A DNA stretch of 64,000 nt, taken from contig JAMZAV010000310.1 in NCBI GenBank assembly GCA_024449915.1, forward strand, positions 558,001 through 622,000. Reading direction: 5' to 3'. The notes under the pieces are model-generated. The model was not told where the DNA came from and ran no database searches. It saw only the letters and a program-made list of their open reading frames with translations. Origin of the DNA: Sweltsa coloradensis (lineage: Eukaryota > Arthropoda > Insecta > Plecoptera > Chloroperlidae). Position 1 is the first letter of the stretch; each line of letters begins with the position of its first letter. The position numbers and the translations under genes are program-made. This document shows positions 24,601 to 35,669 of this stretch, piece after piece.

Positions 24601-27600
24601 ATGGAACCTGGGACATGCATAGGCCTATAGGCCTACATGCAAGGTGCATTCATATCTTCCATTTGCTATAACATGTTTTGTTACCATATTTTGCCATTTT
24701 AAAGTTGATTGGCTATTTTTTTTAACACTCATATTGTTGATTTAAATCACACAAAAATCTGATGAAAAAAATCGATTTGAATAAAAAAGTTGATTAAAAT
24801 TCACACCCTGGTTTCTGAAGAACTCAACTATTTTTTAATCAAGAATTATAAAGATCTGAATAGGCCTATTTACAAAGTGTGTAAATAAATTGATGTTATT
24901 GACGCTCCTAAACATTGACATAACACTTGGCAAGGTTAGCAGTCAGTGTAAATTAAAAAAAACATAACTATTAATTAATCCAAAACACGCAAAACAAACA
25001 TTTGTAATCACAATCCTCGAAATCATTGTTTAGTTAAAATTAGTAGGGGTGTGCAGGTACCCGAAATTTTGGTTCGGTTCGGGTATTAAGTACCCGAACC
25101 AAAGCGCAACAATTTGGAACCGACTTCAGTTTGGTTCCGGGTATTTTGAATCGTGCGCGTAAGTCACGACTTCTCGCCAGTAGAAGGCGCTGGCTCAAGA
25201 TTTCCGGCCGGCCGTCGCCGCAACACTCGCTGTCGCTACTAGTTCCACACTCGTGCGTACTACAGACTGTGCAAAGCTCTAGGAGGCTTTGCTCGTGTCA
25301 ACACCGCTATGTTGATCGTTTCTCCCGAGTTTGACGACTAGTATTCGACTGTCGATATAAAACACGTCACACAACCTTGAGAGTTGAGACTGGCGCGATG
25401 TTTTGTCCACATTAAAGTTATTTAGAGGTGGGCAAACCTAGGTTTTTGACTTTCGAGCCGAACTCGAACTTTTGAACCAAAAATTTTCGAACTTCGAACT
25501 CGAGCCCAACTTTTGAAAATCCATTATTATTCTGTAACGAATAGACATTTATAAAATTTTAAAAAAAGTTATAAAAAATCTTTAATTTAAATATAAAAGC
25601 TCAAAATAAAGGCTCCATTTCGTCATAAAAAATTCAATTAATTCAAACTATTTTTTTCAAATTTTGCGTATTTTCAAATTTCCCGCCGTTAAGTTTCAAT
25701 AATGTTGGTACTTCGTAGATCAAGAAGCAAAATTTCTAGTTTGTGTTTGTTATGTTGCCGACCCTGCACGACGAGTGTGAATTGTGACGATCGAGCCAAT
25801 CACAGATGCGCACCGCCTTCTAACAGATAGCTTCGTCGTGACGTCATGGCGTGACAAACGAGAACTTTTCAAGGCGCTGGAACTTGAAAATCAGCTGTTA
25901 GAAATATCCAGTATGGCGATCGCTGCTTTGTTGTTTTATTACGCAAACAATGTAAAAATCAGTTTTTGGCGTGTTTTTGGCGTAATTTCAAGACGAAGTT
26001 TGTTTAAAGTTCGAAGTTTTGATAAAAACCGAACTCGAGCTTAAAAAGTCGAGCCCGAGCCGAGCTGAACTTCAAAAAAAGCTAGGCTCGGGCTCCAGTT
26101 TTCGAACGTTCACCCACCCCTAAAGTTATTATTACTCTTTTGTAATATAATTGCCAAATTGGGCACTTTCGATATTATTCGAGGTAATTAATATGCCTAA
26201 TATGCATCATAATATTGTTTTGCAGGTGCAGCGCAATCGAAATACGACGTTAACTAAAAATCGTTATGACTGATTTAACCCTACTTCTGCCGTGGACAGT
26301 CGTATTTTTAATCGACGCTCTACGAGTTTAGTGTTTACAAATAAATCCGACTTCCGTTCAAGACTTGCAATCGCTACATTTATATTTTATTTTTCGTCTG
26401 TTTTGATTTTTCCAATAAAATGAGTGTGCATACTAACTTTATTTTAAGTGATTGCACTTCTGAGATGGAAGTTGATATTGGGTAGAGGGACCTAGATTGC
26501 TGTTTAAGAAATTTATTTTCTTTATTTTTTAAACGAACTATCCGGAACCGGAACCGAAAAATTGGTTATACTTTACTACCCGGAACCAAAACCTGGAACC
26601 GCACATCCCTAAAAATTAAGGATACACTACACATCGATACTTTCTTCATTATCGATTATCGAAGTGGTAATGTCACTATCGAATCGATAATATTGATATA
26701 ATATCGACATAGATGGAATCTCAAATGTGGTAAAAACAATACAACCTCATGCCACTTGTCTGTCTGTGTTGTCTTTGTTTATGCTGCCCGCTATCGGCCA
26801 AGTTCGCTCCCAAACATAAATCTTGAGTAAGACACCTTGTGACATATCTTTGTCTGCAAGGACTTCTTCTCTTCTTCTATTATCGAGATTTTATCCGAAA
26901 TTGATAATCGTCCTTGGAATAATTTCAATATTCAACAAGCATCCCTAGTTAAAATGCTACATTGGTTAATTAATAATTACACATGCTCTCTTTTGATTTT
27001 GTGCTAGCTAAAATGATGGGCCTACAAACTACAAAACAACTACAAACTTTTTAAAACCTGTTCATTACCTTTTCTACAAGGAATCTTGCCTTCTCAGCAT
27101 CTTGCTGTGCTACCTGTTTCAATTCAACAGCCTGTGTAAACTCTTTGCCAAATGTTAAATGAGTCTGAAAAAGAAAACTTGAGTTAGAATTACATAACTA
27201 TAACATCAATGATGTTTGTGTGTGAAAAGCCTTTTGTGAATAGATGCTACAAAGTGCTATTTTTTCACTTAAAAATAAAACTAAGGTTTTCCAGTCCTAT
27301 TTTATTTTCCATAGTAGGCCTGGCCTATATATGGTTTGTTTATAGGTACCGTACACATAATTATTTTATTGATATTAATTCAACCTTGATGAAATTTTTC
27401 AAAAATAAAAAACTTCATAGGCCTACACAAGTTTTTGAAGGTGGCCAAAAAATAGGCTAGATGCTACAAAACACTATAAAATGACACTTGAAAATGATAT
27501 AGCCAACAGTATAGGCCTACACGTAGGCCTACCTCTAAACATCATTGATAGATCAGGGTGACCAGACGTCCCGGTTTTCCGGGATTGTCCCGTTTTTTTG

Positions 27601-30600
27601 TGGCCTGTCCCGGTGTCCCGAAAATTCACATTCGCTCGGGGCGGCAAAATGTTCCGGTTTTAAGAGTTCATCCAATTTTTAGTATTTTCCATTTAAATTT
27701 ATATTAATACACAATATAATTTTTCAAAAGGAAGCCAATATAAGTTAATACAAAATAATATTAAATATGAATACTAATACCTACTACAAAATACAACAAT
27801 TCTCTCTGCCCTCTGGGCTACCCTTTGTTGCTGCAGTAAACTTGTCTCGGCTTGAGGGGGAAGGGTTGGGGGGGGGGGGCTGCCGGCGAGCCGCGAGGGG
27901 GTTAAAACAATCAACTGAATCAAGGGTCGAGTGTCTCGTCGGTGTCAATCATTGCGCCTACTTATCATTTCCTGGAACCTGACTTTTCTACTTGCCCCGC
28001 ATTCTCAAGGCAAAGGACAGCCCCCAACCCAACCCGACCTTTCTCAGATCTCACTACAGGCTATCTTGGGGGAAAAATTGACCCAAAAATTTTCTGCCTC
28101 CGCCGGCTGGGGCTTTGCCCCAGACCCCGGTTAGCCCACACAAGTCCATACAAAGCGAAAGTACATGTGTCCCGGTTTTTGCTTTTAGAATTATGGTCAC
28201 CCTATGATAGATCTATCATCTTGCACACAACATTTACAATTGAATATTACAATGCAAGTATGGCTAATTCATGCATATTGCTTCTAAAGGCTATAGATAG
28301 GCCTATTCCAACTCCCACAAAGTTGCCCCAATGTTTATAACTTCGTCAATTTAATATCAACACAGACTTAACTTATTTTAGTGGAATTTAGCCTAAATTA
28401 CCTGGCATGGCAATACGAAATGAAAGCAATTGGGCCTTGGAAATTTGTAAATTAAAAAATTAAGGCCTCTAGGCTAGAGTTCTAACTTACAATTGATATG
28501 TCGTCCAATATGACACCAAACTGGCTGGCACGTGTCATCAAATCTTCACTGACTTTTTGGGAGACAATTTCACGCTGAGTAATTAGCTCACCTGCATCAA
28601 ACTGAGCCTAGAACATCATAAACAAATAAATTCAATGCAAGATTTCTATTGTTTGTTTTTTATAGGCCTAGGCCCTACATCGTTTGTTGTTAAGAACAAA
28701 ATAAAACATCATTGAGATGGTACCGTTGATTTGGTATTCACCAAAATTTGAGCACAGATAACTAACGTACAGGCAGATTACGCTACTGAGTGGGTTGACA
28801 ATAAAAGGGATATAGACCTACATAATTTTAGTATTAATTTTTAATTGATGATTTGGATCTAGTTCTACTAGAGGTAAATAATGGTCTACTTACAACTACA
28901 GCCTTCAGTACTTCAGTTGTAATGGAGGGCAATACTCTTTCATCGTAGTCCACACCCAGAATAGTGTAAATTCGAGGAAGTTGGTCGGGAATTGGGCGAA
29001 ATAAAATCCTGAGTGTGATATTTACATTCTGCAAATCTGTAACAAAATACGATACATTACTAGGTATGTTATTATTAAGCCCTACCATTCATCACACATA
29101 TTGCATGTAGATTGAAATTATTTTTACCAATTCATGTTGGTAATGAACTAATGATGCATAGTACCACAAGCTCCTGGGTAGGTCATACATACCTTTACTC
29201 CCTGTGATAACTGGAACATTTCTAGGTCGTGAACGAATATCGAAGATAATTGGCCGCTGAATCCATGGAATGAAAAAGTGGGTTCCTTCCCCAACAACTT
29301 GGTTCTTGATACCCGCAAACCTATCAAATATTACTGCACGGTGTCCTCCATCAACTAGAAATAATAGGTTGCATAAGTTGCATGGGGGCAGAACAGGGAG
29401 CCGACATAAAATTCATCCTCAGTGTGGCAGGTGTCACTGAGATGGATAAGGTACAAAGTAGTGTGATAAGGAAGAAAGTGGGAGTTGAGAGCCTCAGGTT
29501 CAAGATGGGCAAGGACTGACTACGATGGTATGGACACATGAGAAGAATGAAGAAGAATAGGGTCCCAAGACAAGCATTTGAGATATTACCATGTAGTGAA
29601 TGAGAGAAGAAGAGAAGAGTGGGAAGACCTAGAGATAGATGGCAGGACCAGGTAGACCTAGGCCTACAAGCAGATGTGGAGGAGAGGATTGGTCAGTGGT
29701 GGGAGTGGGACATAAAGAGAGATGGTGGGAAGACAGGAAACAGTTGAGAGAGTTGTGTCGCGACAAGAGAAAGAAATACACAAAGAAAAGTGTTCAAGAA
29801 AATGATATGTCAAGCTTGGCAGACCGACTGATTCCTAGGATGCCCAAGATCAATGGTGGAAACACCCCTTTCTTTACCCCACTAAATTGGTGTTACAATA
29901 AAGAGTAGGTAGCGATATTATTATTACTAATAGTTTTAAGGCACTTTAAACAGCTATTATTTGCGCCTCAAAAATCTATCAAGACCGTTTAAAATCATAG
30001 ACGAGATGATAATAATATTGGAATGTTGAATGGGCACGGAAGCCGCCATTTCAAGATTTCATTATTTCTCCACTTTTGACAGGTTAACAACTTATTAGGA
30101 AATTCCAAAATCTATGAAAATGAGTGTAAAACCCATTAAAGTATCGAAGGGAAAGGGGAAATTATCATCACTTACAGGTACTTAGTATCCTCCCTATTAT
30201 AGTTGTGTCTTAACCCGAGAGTAGTCGCGTGTGGTCTTTTAGACCGACTTTTTTTTTCAACAGTTGGTATTTGCACAGCGCGCATGCGTGGCTTGTCTAG
30301 TTCCGCCTACCTTCCCAAAATAGATTTGTGAAGCCAGTGTGCAATACGCGATTCAGTTTTCTGCAGAACTTCATCTAAGATAAGAGGTCCTGTTCGGTTG
30401 CTCGGTCTTTTCGACCGCTGCGCGACTACTAAGGGAGGCAAAAATATGCATACTCAATCACTATTATGAGACATGTATTTTGTTATTGTAGGTTGATTAT
30501 TCTTCAACATACAGTGTTGGCATAATATTACTGTCTTGGTTTACTAATAACAAACTACAGGGTGTTTCAAAACATATTTTCATACCTTTTTGTAGGTTTG

Positions 30601-33600
30601 CTACTTTTCTGTGTTTGATTGATTATTGATTGATTATTTATTGATTATTAATTGATAATTGATTAATATAACCAGGTATGCTGTTACATATATTATAAAT
30701 TACCTTATATTCGTAATCAAAACGTCATCCTAACGTTATAAGCCCATAATAAAAAATGCGGTCTAAAGGACCGCGCGCGACTACTAACGTTACAAACAGG
30801 GGCGCGACTATTCTCGGGTTAAGAACACCAAAAAAACAAACGTGTTTTTACTTCCAGGAAAGCCTAAATTATTCATAATAAAAAAAACAGACGTTAGGGT
30901 ATTGGGTCGTTTTTGATTAGCCGAATACTTCGCTCCGCCGCCATTAAAACTCAATGACACCCATCTGTGAATATTAATTTTTCCTGGATTGAAATTCAAT
31001 ACCATATCTATTAGACTAGGCCCTATTACACTCAAATAAAAGTTAAACACATAAATATATAGGCCTAGTTATTATTTACTACAATTCAGAAATTAAAAAT
31101 TTTCTGAATAGTAGTACCTAAATAATAATTACACCTACGGGAGTGTTTCCCGACTAAACAAATCGAGAAATATAGCCTAAATATATAGGCCTAGGGCTAG
31201 GTACCCAATGACCGAACGCCCCTAAAACGTCGGATCAGCCGAACACCCTCCCGCCTATGTGACCAGATAGCGATTTATTGAAATGTTGTACAGTGTACTA
31301 AAGTTTGGTTTATGTCAAATTATTAATCACTTGTTCCTGAACAGAACAGAGTCTCCAAATTGATATCCACCGGATAGAAGACGAGATAATAACATCGGAA
31401 TAATAAGTCCGCCATTTTCTTGATTACCGTACGTCACTTTTCAACTTTTGACAGGTTAACAACTTTCTGAAAAACCACGATCTACGGAAACGAGTGTAAA
31501 ACCTATTAGGGGCCTAATCAATATCATTACTGAGTGTAGGCCTATTATAGCTGTGGCTACAATATTAACACAACAGAAACATGTTTTTACTTGCAGGAAA
31601 GCCTACTTTATACCAAAACAGCTGACGTTCGGCTATTTGGTCGAGTTCGTTAAATCCGACCAGTCGCTCCGCCGCCATTGAAACTCTAGGCCCATGTTAT
31701 TACTGAAAATTCATTTTGGCTGGATTGAAATTCAATAGCAATTAGACTATTAAACTCACATAAAAGTTAAACACACGAATAAATAAAATGGAACCCTGTT
31801 GTTAGTTTCACACGTTGCATTTTAGCTTTTATTTGTAAATTACGTATTTTTCGGCCGTGATGTCGCCATCTTGAGCCGCTCGGCTTGGGATGCCTTGAGT
31901 GTTCAGCTATTAGTCCCGTAGCTTTTCTGAAAGTACTTCGACTTTTGAGTTTGATTATCGACTACACAGAGCATTTATGATTGGCCAAGATGTTTTAAAT
32001 CAACCAATGAGGTATAAGGAAGCCTTTAAAAACAAAACCCAGTCGCCTCACGTCATAATTGAATGTAAATAGAAGTGTTTGTAGACACGGCGGTACGATT
32101 TTCTGCTAAAGGAGTTTGCTCATTGGGTAGACCCTACTTGACCCAAGGCGGCATAGGCCTAATTATAAAATGAACTCTGTTGTTTGTTTCGCATGTTGCA
32201 TTTTAGCTTTTATTTGTAAATTGAGTAGCCTAAAAAAAGGCCGTGCTACGTAGCAATGTCGCCATTTTGAGCCGTTCAGAACCTAGTGTTTGGATATTAG
32301 CAACGTACTTTTTGTGAACGCACTTCAATTAATTGATTATCAATTACACAGAGCATCTATGATTGGCAGAGGTGTTTTAAAATCAACCAATGAGGTAGCC
32401 CTATAAGGATGCATAAAAACAAAACACAGTTACATGATGTCATAATTGAATGTACCTAAATAGTTCACTTGGTATTTTAGACAGGCTTGTCGATTTTCTG
32501 CTAGAAAGGTGTTCGTCTATTTTGGTCCTTGATATCAGGCCCTAAACAATAGGCCTACATAATAGCCAACCCCAAACTCCTAGACTTTGAGATGAAGAGC
32601 GAAATCACAATATCAATCATTAGGCCTAGGGCTACCATGGTTTCACAATACTTAGGCCTAGGCCCTATCACAATTTAGGCCTATCAATAATTAGCAATTA
32701 GCATGGTAGAGAGAACCAGTTTCTGTCAACCCTCTTACACACATTTCTCTAATACGGACCATGGTAGGTCAGGCCCTATCCTAGCCTAGCCTAGGCCTAC
32801 CACAGGCCTAGGCCCTACGTTATTCGGATTTAAAAGCAAAGTGGCTGGCATCTGGTGAGCGAAGCGCGAACCCGCCGGAGTAGCATTGCGTTGAGATATG
32901 GCTGCTTATAAGTATGTTTTCCTATGGCACTTGCAATGGATCATCAACCCTTGAAATACCCACTCGCACGCTCGCATTTTGCGAGTGACAATTTGGCTCT
33001 TGCGAGTAACTTTTATGGACGTGATTAAAAATATCGTTTTTGCGAGAATTTGAATCGAGGCCCGATTCATGCCGACAACTAGTGGCAGTGTGCTGAGTAT
33101 GCCCACCCACCCCCTCCTGCCTAAAAACTTGTGTGATCTTCCAGAGATTATACCGCGTAATTATTACCACAACATCACCTATGGTTTCAATCCGCCAGAA
33201 GGCAAAACTTAAAAGCTATCACCCATGGTGAAAAAATCTTTCCTTATCTTGTTTACTCTCGTTCGGGCTCCAGTCCCCCCCTTCCCGCGCCCCGAGCCAA
33301 CGCATCCATCGTGAGTCGTGACCTTGACTTGACTGTGACAAGTTATAAAGCAGATGCAACCGAACAGTGAGTGTTATCTTAACGGCCCGCTGCTGTTCCT
33401 CTTTCGTGATTATGAAATACTACTTCATCGGCACGTCATTGTTTATAGAACAGCATTACGTCTGAGATATTACGATAATTGATGAGCGCGTTTCTTCACA
33501 GTTCATTAGACACCCCACACGATTTTTTTGTTTTACTACCCGGGTAACCCGCGGGTAATGTGGACGGGTACCCGGGTCGTAAAAAGTCGGGTTTCGTCAT

Positions 33601-35669
33601 CCCTAGCAAACAGCCAGACACATTATTGTAAGACGCGATCGCGAACATAAGTCATTGGGCATTTTGATTATGCGGCGCATATGATTTGTACCATCAGTGT
33701 TCTTATCTTATCTTATCTGCAAGTGGTTTACGAGTTTTCACGGTATAAATACTGAAGTTTTTCAGTACTGAATTAAGCCCGCTATGTTATCCTAAAACGC
33801 ACCAAACGCTCTTTAATAAAACCTGACCTCAAAATTTTTCGCCTGCGGCGCTATTGTTGGGGGGCTCCGCCACCCAAACCCCCCTTGCCTTCCCGCCGAA
33901 AATACCTTCCCGCTAGGAGCGAGTACTAAAAGACGAGTGCGAGTTGATTGTGTTACACAATTTTCAAGGGTTGTGGATCATGACTGAAATAAACACTCAA
34001 TAAAGACAAAACCACACCACCTATATATGAAATTGAGTTTGTAAGTCTAGTGGAATATTTGTAGCCACATCGTATACAGCCTAGATAGAAAAATGTTAAT
34101 GAAAATAAGCGTGAAAGTTGAACTTAGGTGACGATAACATTTGAAGTAACCCTGAGTAGGGTAGGATGTTTTCGTCAGTTTAATCGGGGGAAAAATATTG
34201 TAGGGGACGTTTAAATAGTGTAAGATTATATTAAAACTATCTATGAATGAAATAAACTGGTAAGATTGTTAAAAACATGTGATGATGGAGCGTCAGCTTG
34301 TCATGAGTTCGTTCATTTCTAGGCCTAGAAGTGGGCAAGTGTGGCCTACACACAGCTCTCAATGTAGGATGTTTTCGTCAGTTAAATCGGGGGAAAATAT
34401 TGTAGGCGACATTTAAATAGTATAAGATGATATTAAAACTATCTATGAATGAAATAAAATTGCAAGATGCGAAAAACAAAAAAAAAAAAACAAAAAAAAA
34501 ACATGCGATGATCAAGCATCAGCTTGTCATAAGGTCGTTCATTTCTAGGCCTAAAAGTGGGCGCGCACACACACACCATATCAATAATTTGTTTGATATT
34601 TTCGAGCCTGCTCGGCAACTTATTTAATATAAACTAACGCTGGTCAATACTAATAAATAATAATATAACGCCCATGGAGAAATAATTCTGCTAACAATAA
34701 TTTATAGCAAGAAATTGTTTCCCAGACAGATCTAGGCGTTCCGTAGGGGGGCCTAGGCCCTAGCTGCGAGTTTCCGAGTTTAGCACCACCAACGACGTAC
34801 GTTAGGTTACGGGAAACAGCTTTTTCCGAAAACATGGGTTAACGAAATGGCTGTAGGTCTAGTCTTTTAGAAATTACACGGATGCAAGTAAAATAATTTC
34901 CTATATATTTTGCCCGGAACTATCTGGTTTTGTAGGAAATCAAATCGGGACCGATTGGAAAAAGTAGGCCTAAATTGACTCTTCGGAAAAGGGAATTAAA
35001 TATATTTCAATGAGTTGCAGGATGATTCTGAACATGACAACAGGCTAACTAATGTCATAACATTAATTTACAACAAAATCACATATCACAACATTCACCA
35101 ACGATTGATTATTGAGCATTCAAATCGTCAGTTTATACACTGCTGCTTAGGGAAGGACTACTTCTAATGCTACTCCGGCCGGCCATGATGCACGTTACGC
35201 CCACCGACAGTGCTGCCCCTGGATTTCACTTTAAACCCCACCTAACGGCCTAAAAATGTTGCATCATAATTTTCCTGCTCAGCCTTGGGTACTCTTTCGG
35301 ATGGTATGCCCCAACTTTTTTTTTCCATTAAAAACAATTCAACCTTTAACGTCGCTATTTCAAACGAAAGTACTTTTCCTTTGGAAGTGTTTTATATTTA
35401 AATTAGCAACGTTAAAGGTTTTGTAGGGGAGTATTTTAGTAAAAAAGGTTAGTACTGACCGCCTGTTGGCGTAGTGTTGTAAATTTGGGGGCATACCACC
35501 CGAAAGAGTACCCAGCCTTGGAGGCCTTGGGACTTAAGGATGGCCTTAGGGCCTAGTCTCTTTTTAAAGGCTTTTACTTACCGTTGTATAAAGCAGAGTT
35601 AACGACACCACCAACAAGTGCCACTCCCAATCCCACCTGGCCAATTCTATTGAAAAACTGAGCTGCCAT
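21685..35669 (-). CDS. Phb1: Prohibitin-1, 6 coding exons
   Basis: Minus-strand coding exons: 35582-35669, 29193-29354, 28894-29036, 28491-28607, 27069-27164 and 21685-21900. They sum to 822 nt, giving 273 residues (human PHB1 is 272). All junctions are GT-AG and in frame. The protein starts [14 protein letters not shown], followed by a short hydrophobic N-terminal membrane anchor ([15 protein letters not shown]). The SPFH/band-7 domain follows, with [39 protein letters not shown] and [12 protein letters not shown]-terminal coiled coil ends in [19 protein letters not shown]. Known function: forms ring complexes with prohibitin-2 in the mitochondrial inner membrane, scaffolding m-AAA protease, cardiolipin organisation and cristae. 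A 5' UTR acceptor lies at 35710-35711, 40 nt before the ATG. A candidate AATAAA lies on this strand at 21267-21272. Confidence 0.97.
23527..23727 (+). mobile_element. tRNA-derived SINE, copy 1
   Basis: tRNA-like head 23571-23641 with A box TGGTCTAGTGG and B box GGTTCGATTCC, then a T run. The head sits between inverted ctacaattcagagatc and atttctgaattgtag. The tail aattacacctacgggag..cgagaaat is shared with the other copies. T-stem mismatches argue against an active tRNA. Confidence 0.65.
23829..24025 (+). mobile_element. tRNA-derived SINE, copy 2
   Basis: Matches copy 1 over its whole length with about a dozen substitutions, about 300 bp downstream in the same orientation. B box is GGTTCGATTCT. 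Confidence 0.65.
25044..26611. mobile_element. Middle hAT-type element of the nest
   Basis: Ends TAGGGGTGTGC and GCACATCCCTA; flanks aaaattag (25036-25043) and aaaattaa (26612-26619), 7/8 match. Inner ends are rich in ggttcggttcggg and ggaaccggaaccg. No transposase frame remains. Confidence 0.8.
25433..26122. mobile_element. Inner hAT-type element of the nest
   Basis: Starts tagaggtgggcaaac, ends cgttcacccacccccta-type (gttcacccaccccta); perfect 8-bp duplication aagttatt at 25425-25432 and 26123-26130. Subterminal parts carry cgagc/gctcg-rich inverted sequence. An ORF (25784-26044) inside has no recognisable domain. Confidence 0.85.
27165..28490 (-). other. Prohibitin intron 4
   Basis: About 27236-27540 is a dispersed repeat whose second copy is at 42949-43210; the hAT-type element 27554-28204 follows. 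Otherwise AT-rich with TAGGCCTA motifs. Confidence 0.7.
27554..28204. mobile_element. hAT-type element with perfect 8-bp target duplication
   Basis: Starts CAGGGTGACCAGACGTCCCG, ends ggtcaccct-a; flanked by tgatagat at 27546-27553 and 28205-28212. Inside are gtcccgg/ccggga inverted runs near the left end, a G run near 27868, and ctggggctttgccccag at about 28106. ORFs here overlap the element and show no domain. Confidence 0.88.
29400..29905 (+). pseudogene. LINE fragment, C-terminal part of reverse-transcriptase ORF
   Basis: In the plus frame starting about 29450 the conceptual product reads [14 protein letters not shown], then [13 protein letters not shown], then [14 protein letters not shown]. 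This is the characteristic tail found downstream of the RT domain in arthropod non-LTR retrotransposons. In-frame TGA codons (e.g. 29518-29520) show it is dead. It lies antisense to prohibitin. Confidence 0.75.
30214..30818. mobile_element. piggyBac-type MITE
   Basis: 605 bp with ends CCCGAGAGTAGTCGCG and cgcgactattctcggg (15/16 match as inverted repeats), exactly flanked by TTAA at 30210-30213 and 30819-30822. Inside are three ggtc-tttt/taaa-gacc type hairpins (about 30234, 30402, 30760) and further gcgcgactacta strings. No transposase; non-autonomous. Confidence 0.88.
31074..31172 (+). repeat. SINE-tail copy lacking the tRNA head
   Basis: tttactacaattcagaaatt..aatt-ttctgaatagtag then aattacacctacgggagtg and cgagaaat: the flanks and tail of the 23.5-24.0 kb SINEs, but the tRNA-like head between the inverted arms is absent. 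Confidence 0.65.
31786..32520. repeat. Duplicated intronic block B/B'
   Basis: B (31786-32125) and B' (32165-32520) share gttgcattttagcttttat, tgtcgccat.ttgagccg, acacagagcat, tatgattggc..ttaaa..caaccaatgagg, aaaacaaaac.cagt, gtcataattgaatgta and gattttctgcta. Order and spacing are conserved, so it is a direct tandem duplication. Confidence 0.8.
34161..34576. repeat. 203-bp tandem duplication
   Basis: gtaggatgttttcgtcagtt starts at 34161 and 34364. The units agree through tattaaaactatctatgaat, catcagcttgtcat and cgttcatttctaggcctaa..gtgggc. The second unit has an A-rich insertion and ends in a CA run. Confidence 0.85.
35286..35513. mobile_element. Foldback MITE beside prohibitin exon 1
   Basis: tgggtactctttcggatgg and its near-exact reverse complement close the element; inner caacctttaacgt / aacgttaaaggtt are inverted too, so most of the 228 bp can fold back. 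Short flanking duplication gcct (or agcct). Its right end is 68 bp from the splice donor of the first coding exon. Confidence 0.75.

Larger units (their letters stand above)
25041..26947. mobile_element. Outer hAT-type element of a three-level nest
   Basis: Target duplication gttaaaat at 25033-25040 and 26948-26955. The right end is ...gcatcccta. The left end is cut after 3 bp by the middle element; removing that element restores a tagggata start, matching the right end (tagggatg as reverse complement). The residual body has several inverted atcgat/attatcga motifs. Confidence 0.75.
21901..27068 (-). other. Prohibitin intron 5, rich in insertions
   Basis: Holds two tRNA-headed SINE copies, the three-level hAT nest, a CCAGAGCT-family fragment (24457-24575, minus) and the inverted partner of the 18.96-kb repeat (23060-23320). 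An isolated catcccta end near 22390 may be another degraded hAT terminus. No additional exon. Confidence 0.7.
29970..31785. repeat. Duplicated intronic block A/A'
   Basis: Copy A (29970-30200 plus 30823-31050, split by the piggyBac MITE) and copy A' (31350-31785) share, in order: gacgaga-tgataa, ccgccatttt, ttttgacaggttaacaact, gagtgtaaaacc, tttttacttgcaggaaagcc, ctccgccgccatt and ggattgaaattcaata. They diverge by roughly a fifth. Confidence 0.75.
29355..35581 (-). other. Prohibitin intron 1 (6.2 kb)
   Basis: Carries a LINE fragment, a piggyBac-type MITE, two pairs of duplicated blocks, a 203-bp tandem duplication, a foldback MITE and further isolated TE ends (catcccta near 33605 next to acccgggt palindromes). 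No alternative exon was identified. Confidence 0.7.

Noticed and set aside
27942..28340. 132-aa plus-strand ORF
   Set aside because: Runs through a non-autonomous hAT element and out of its right end; no transposase motif.
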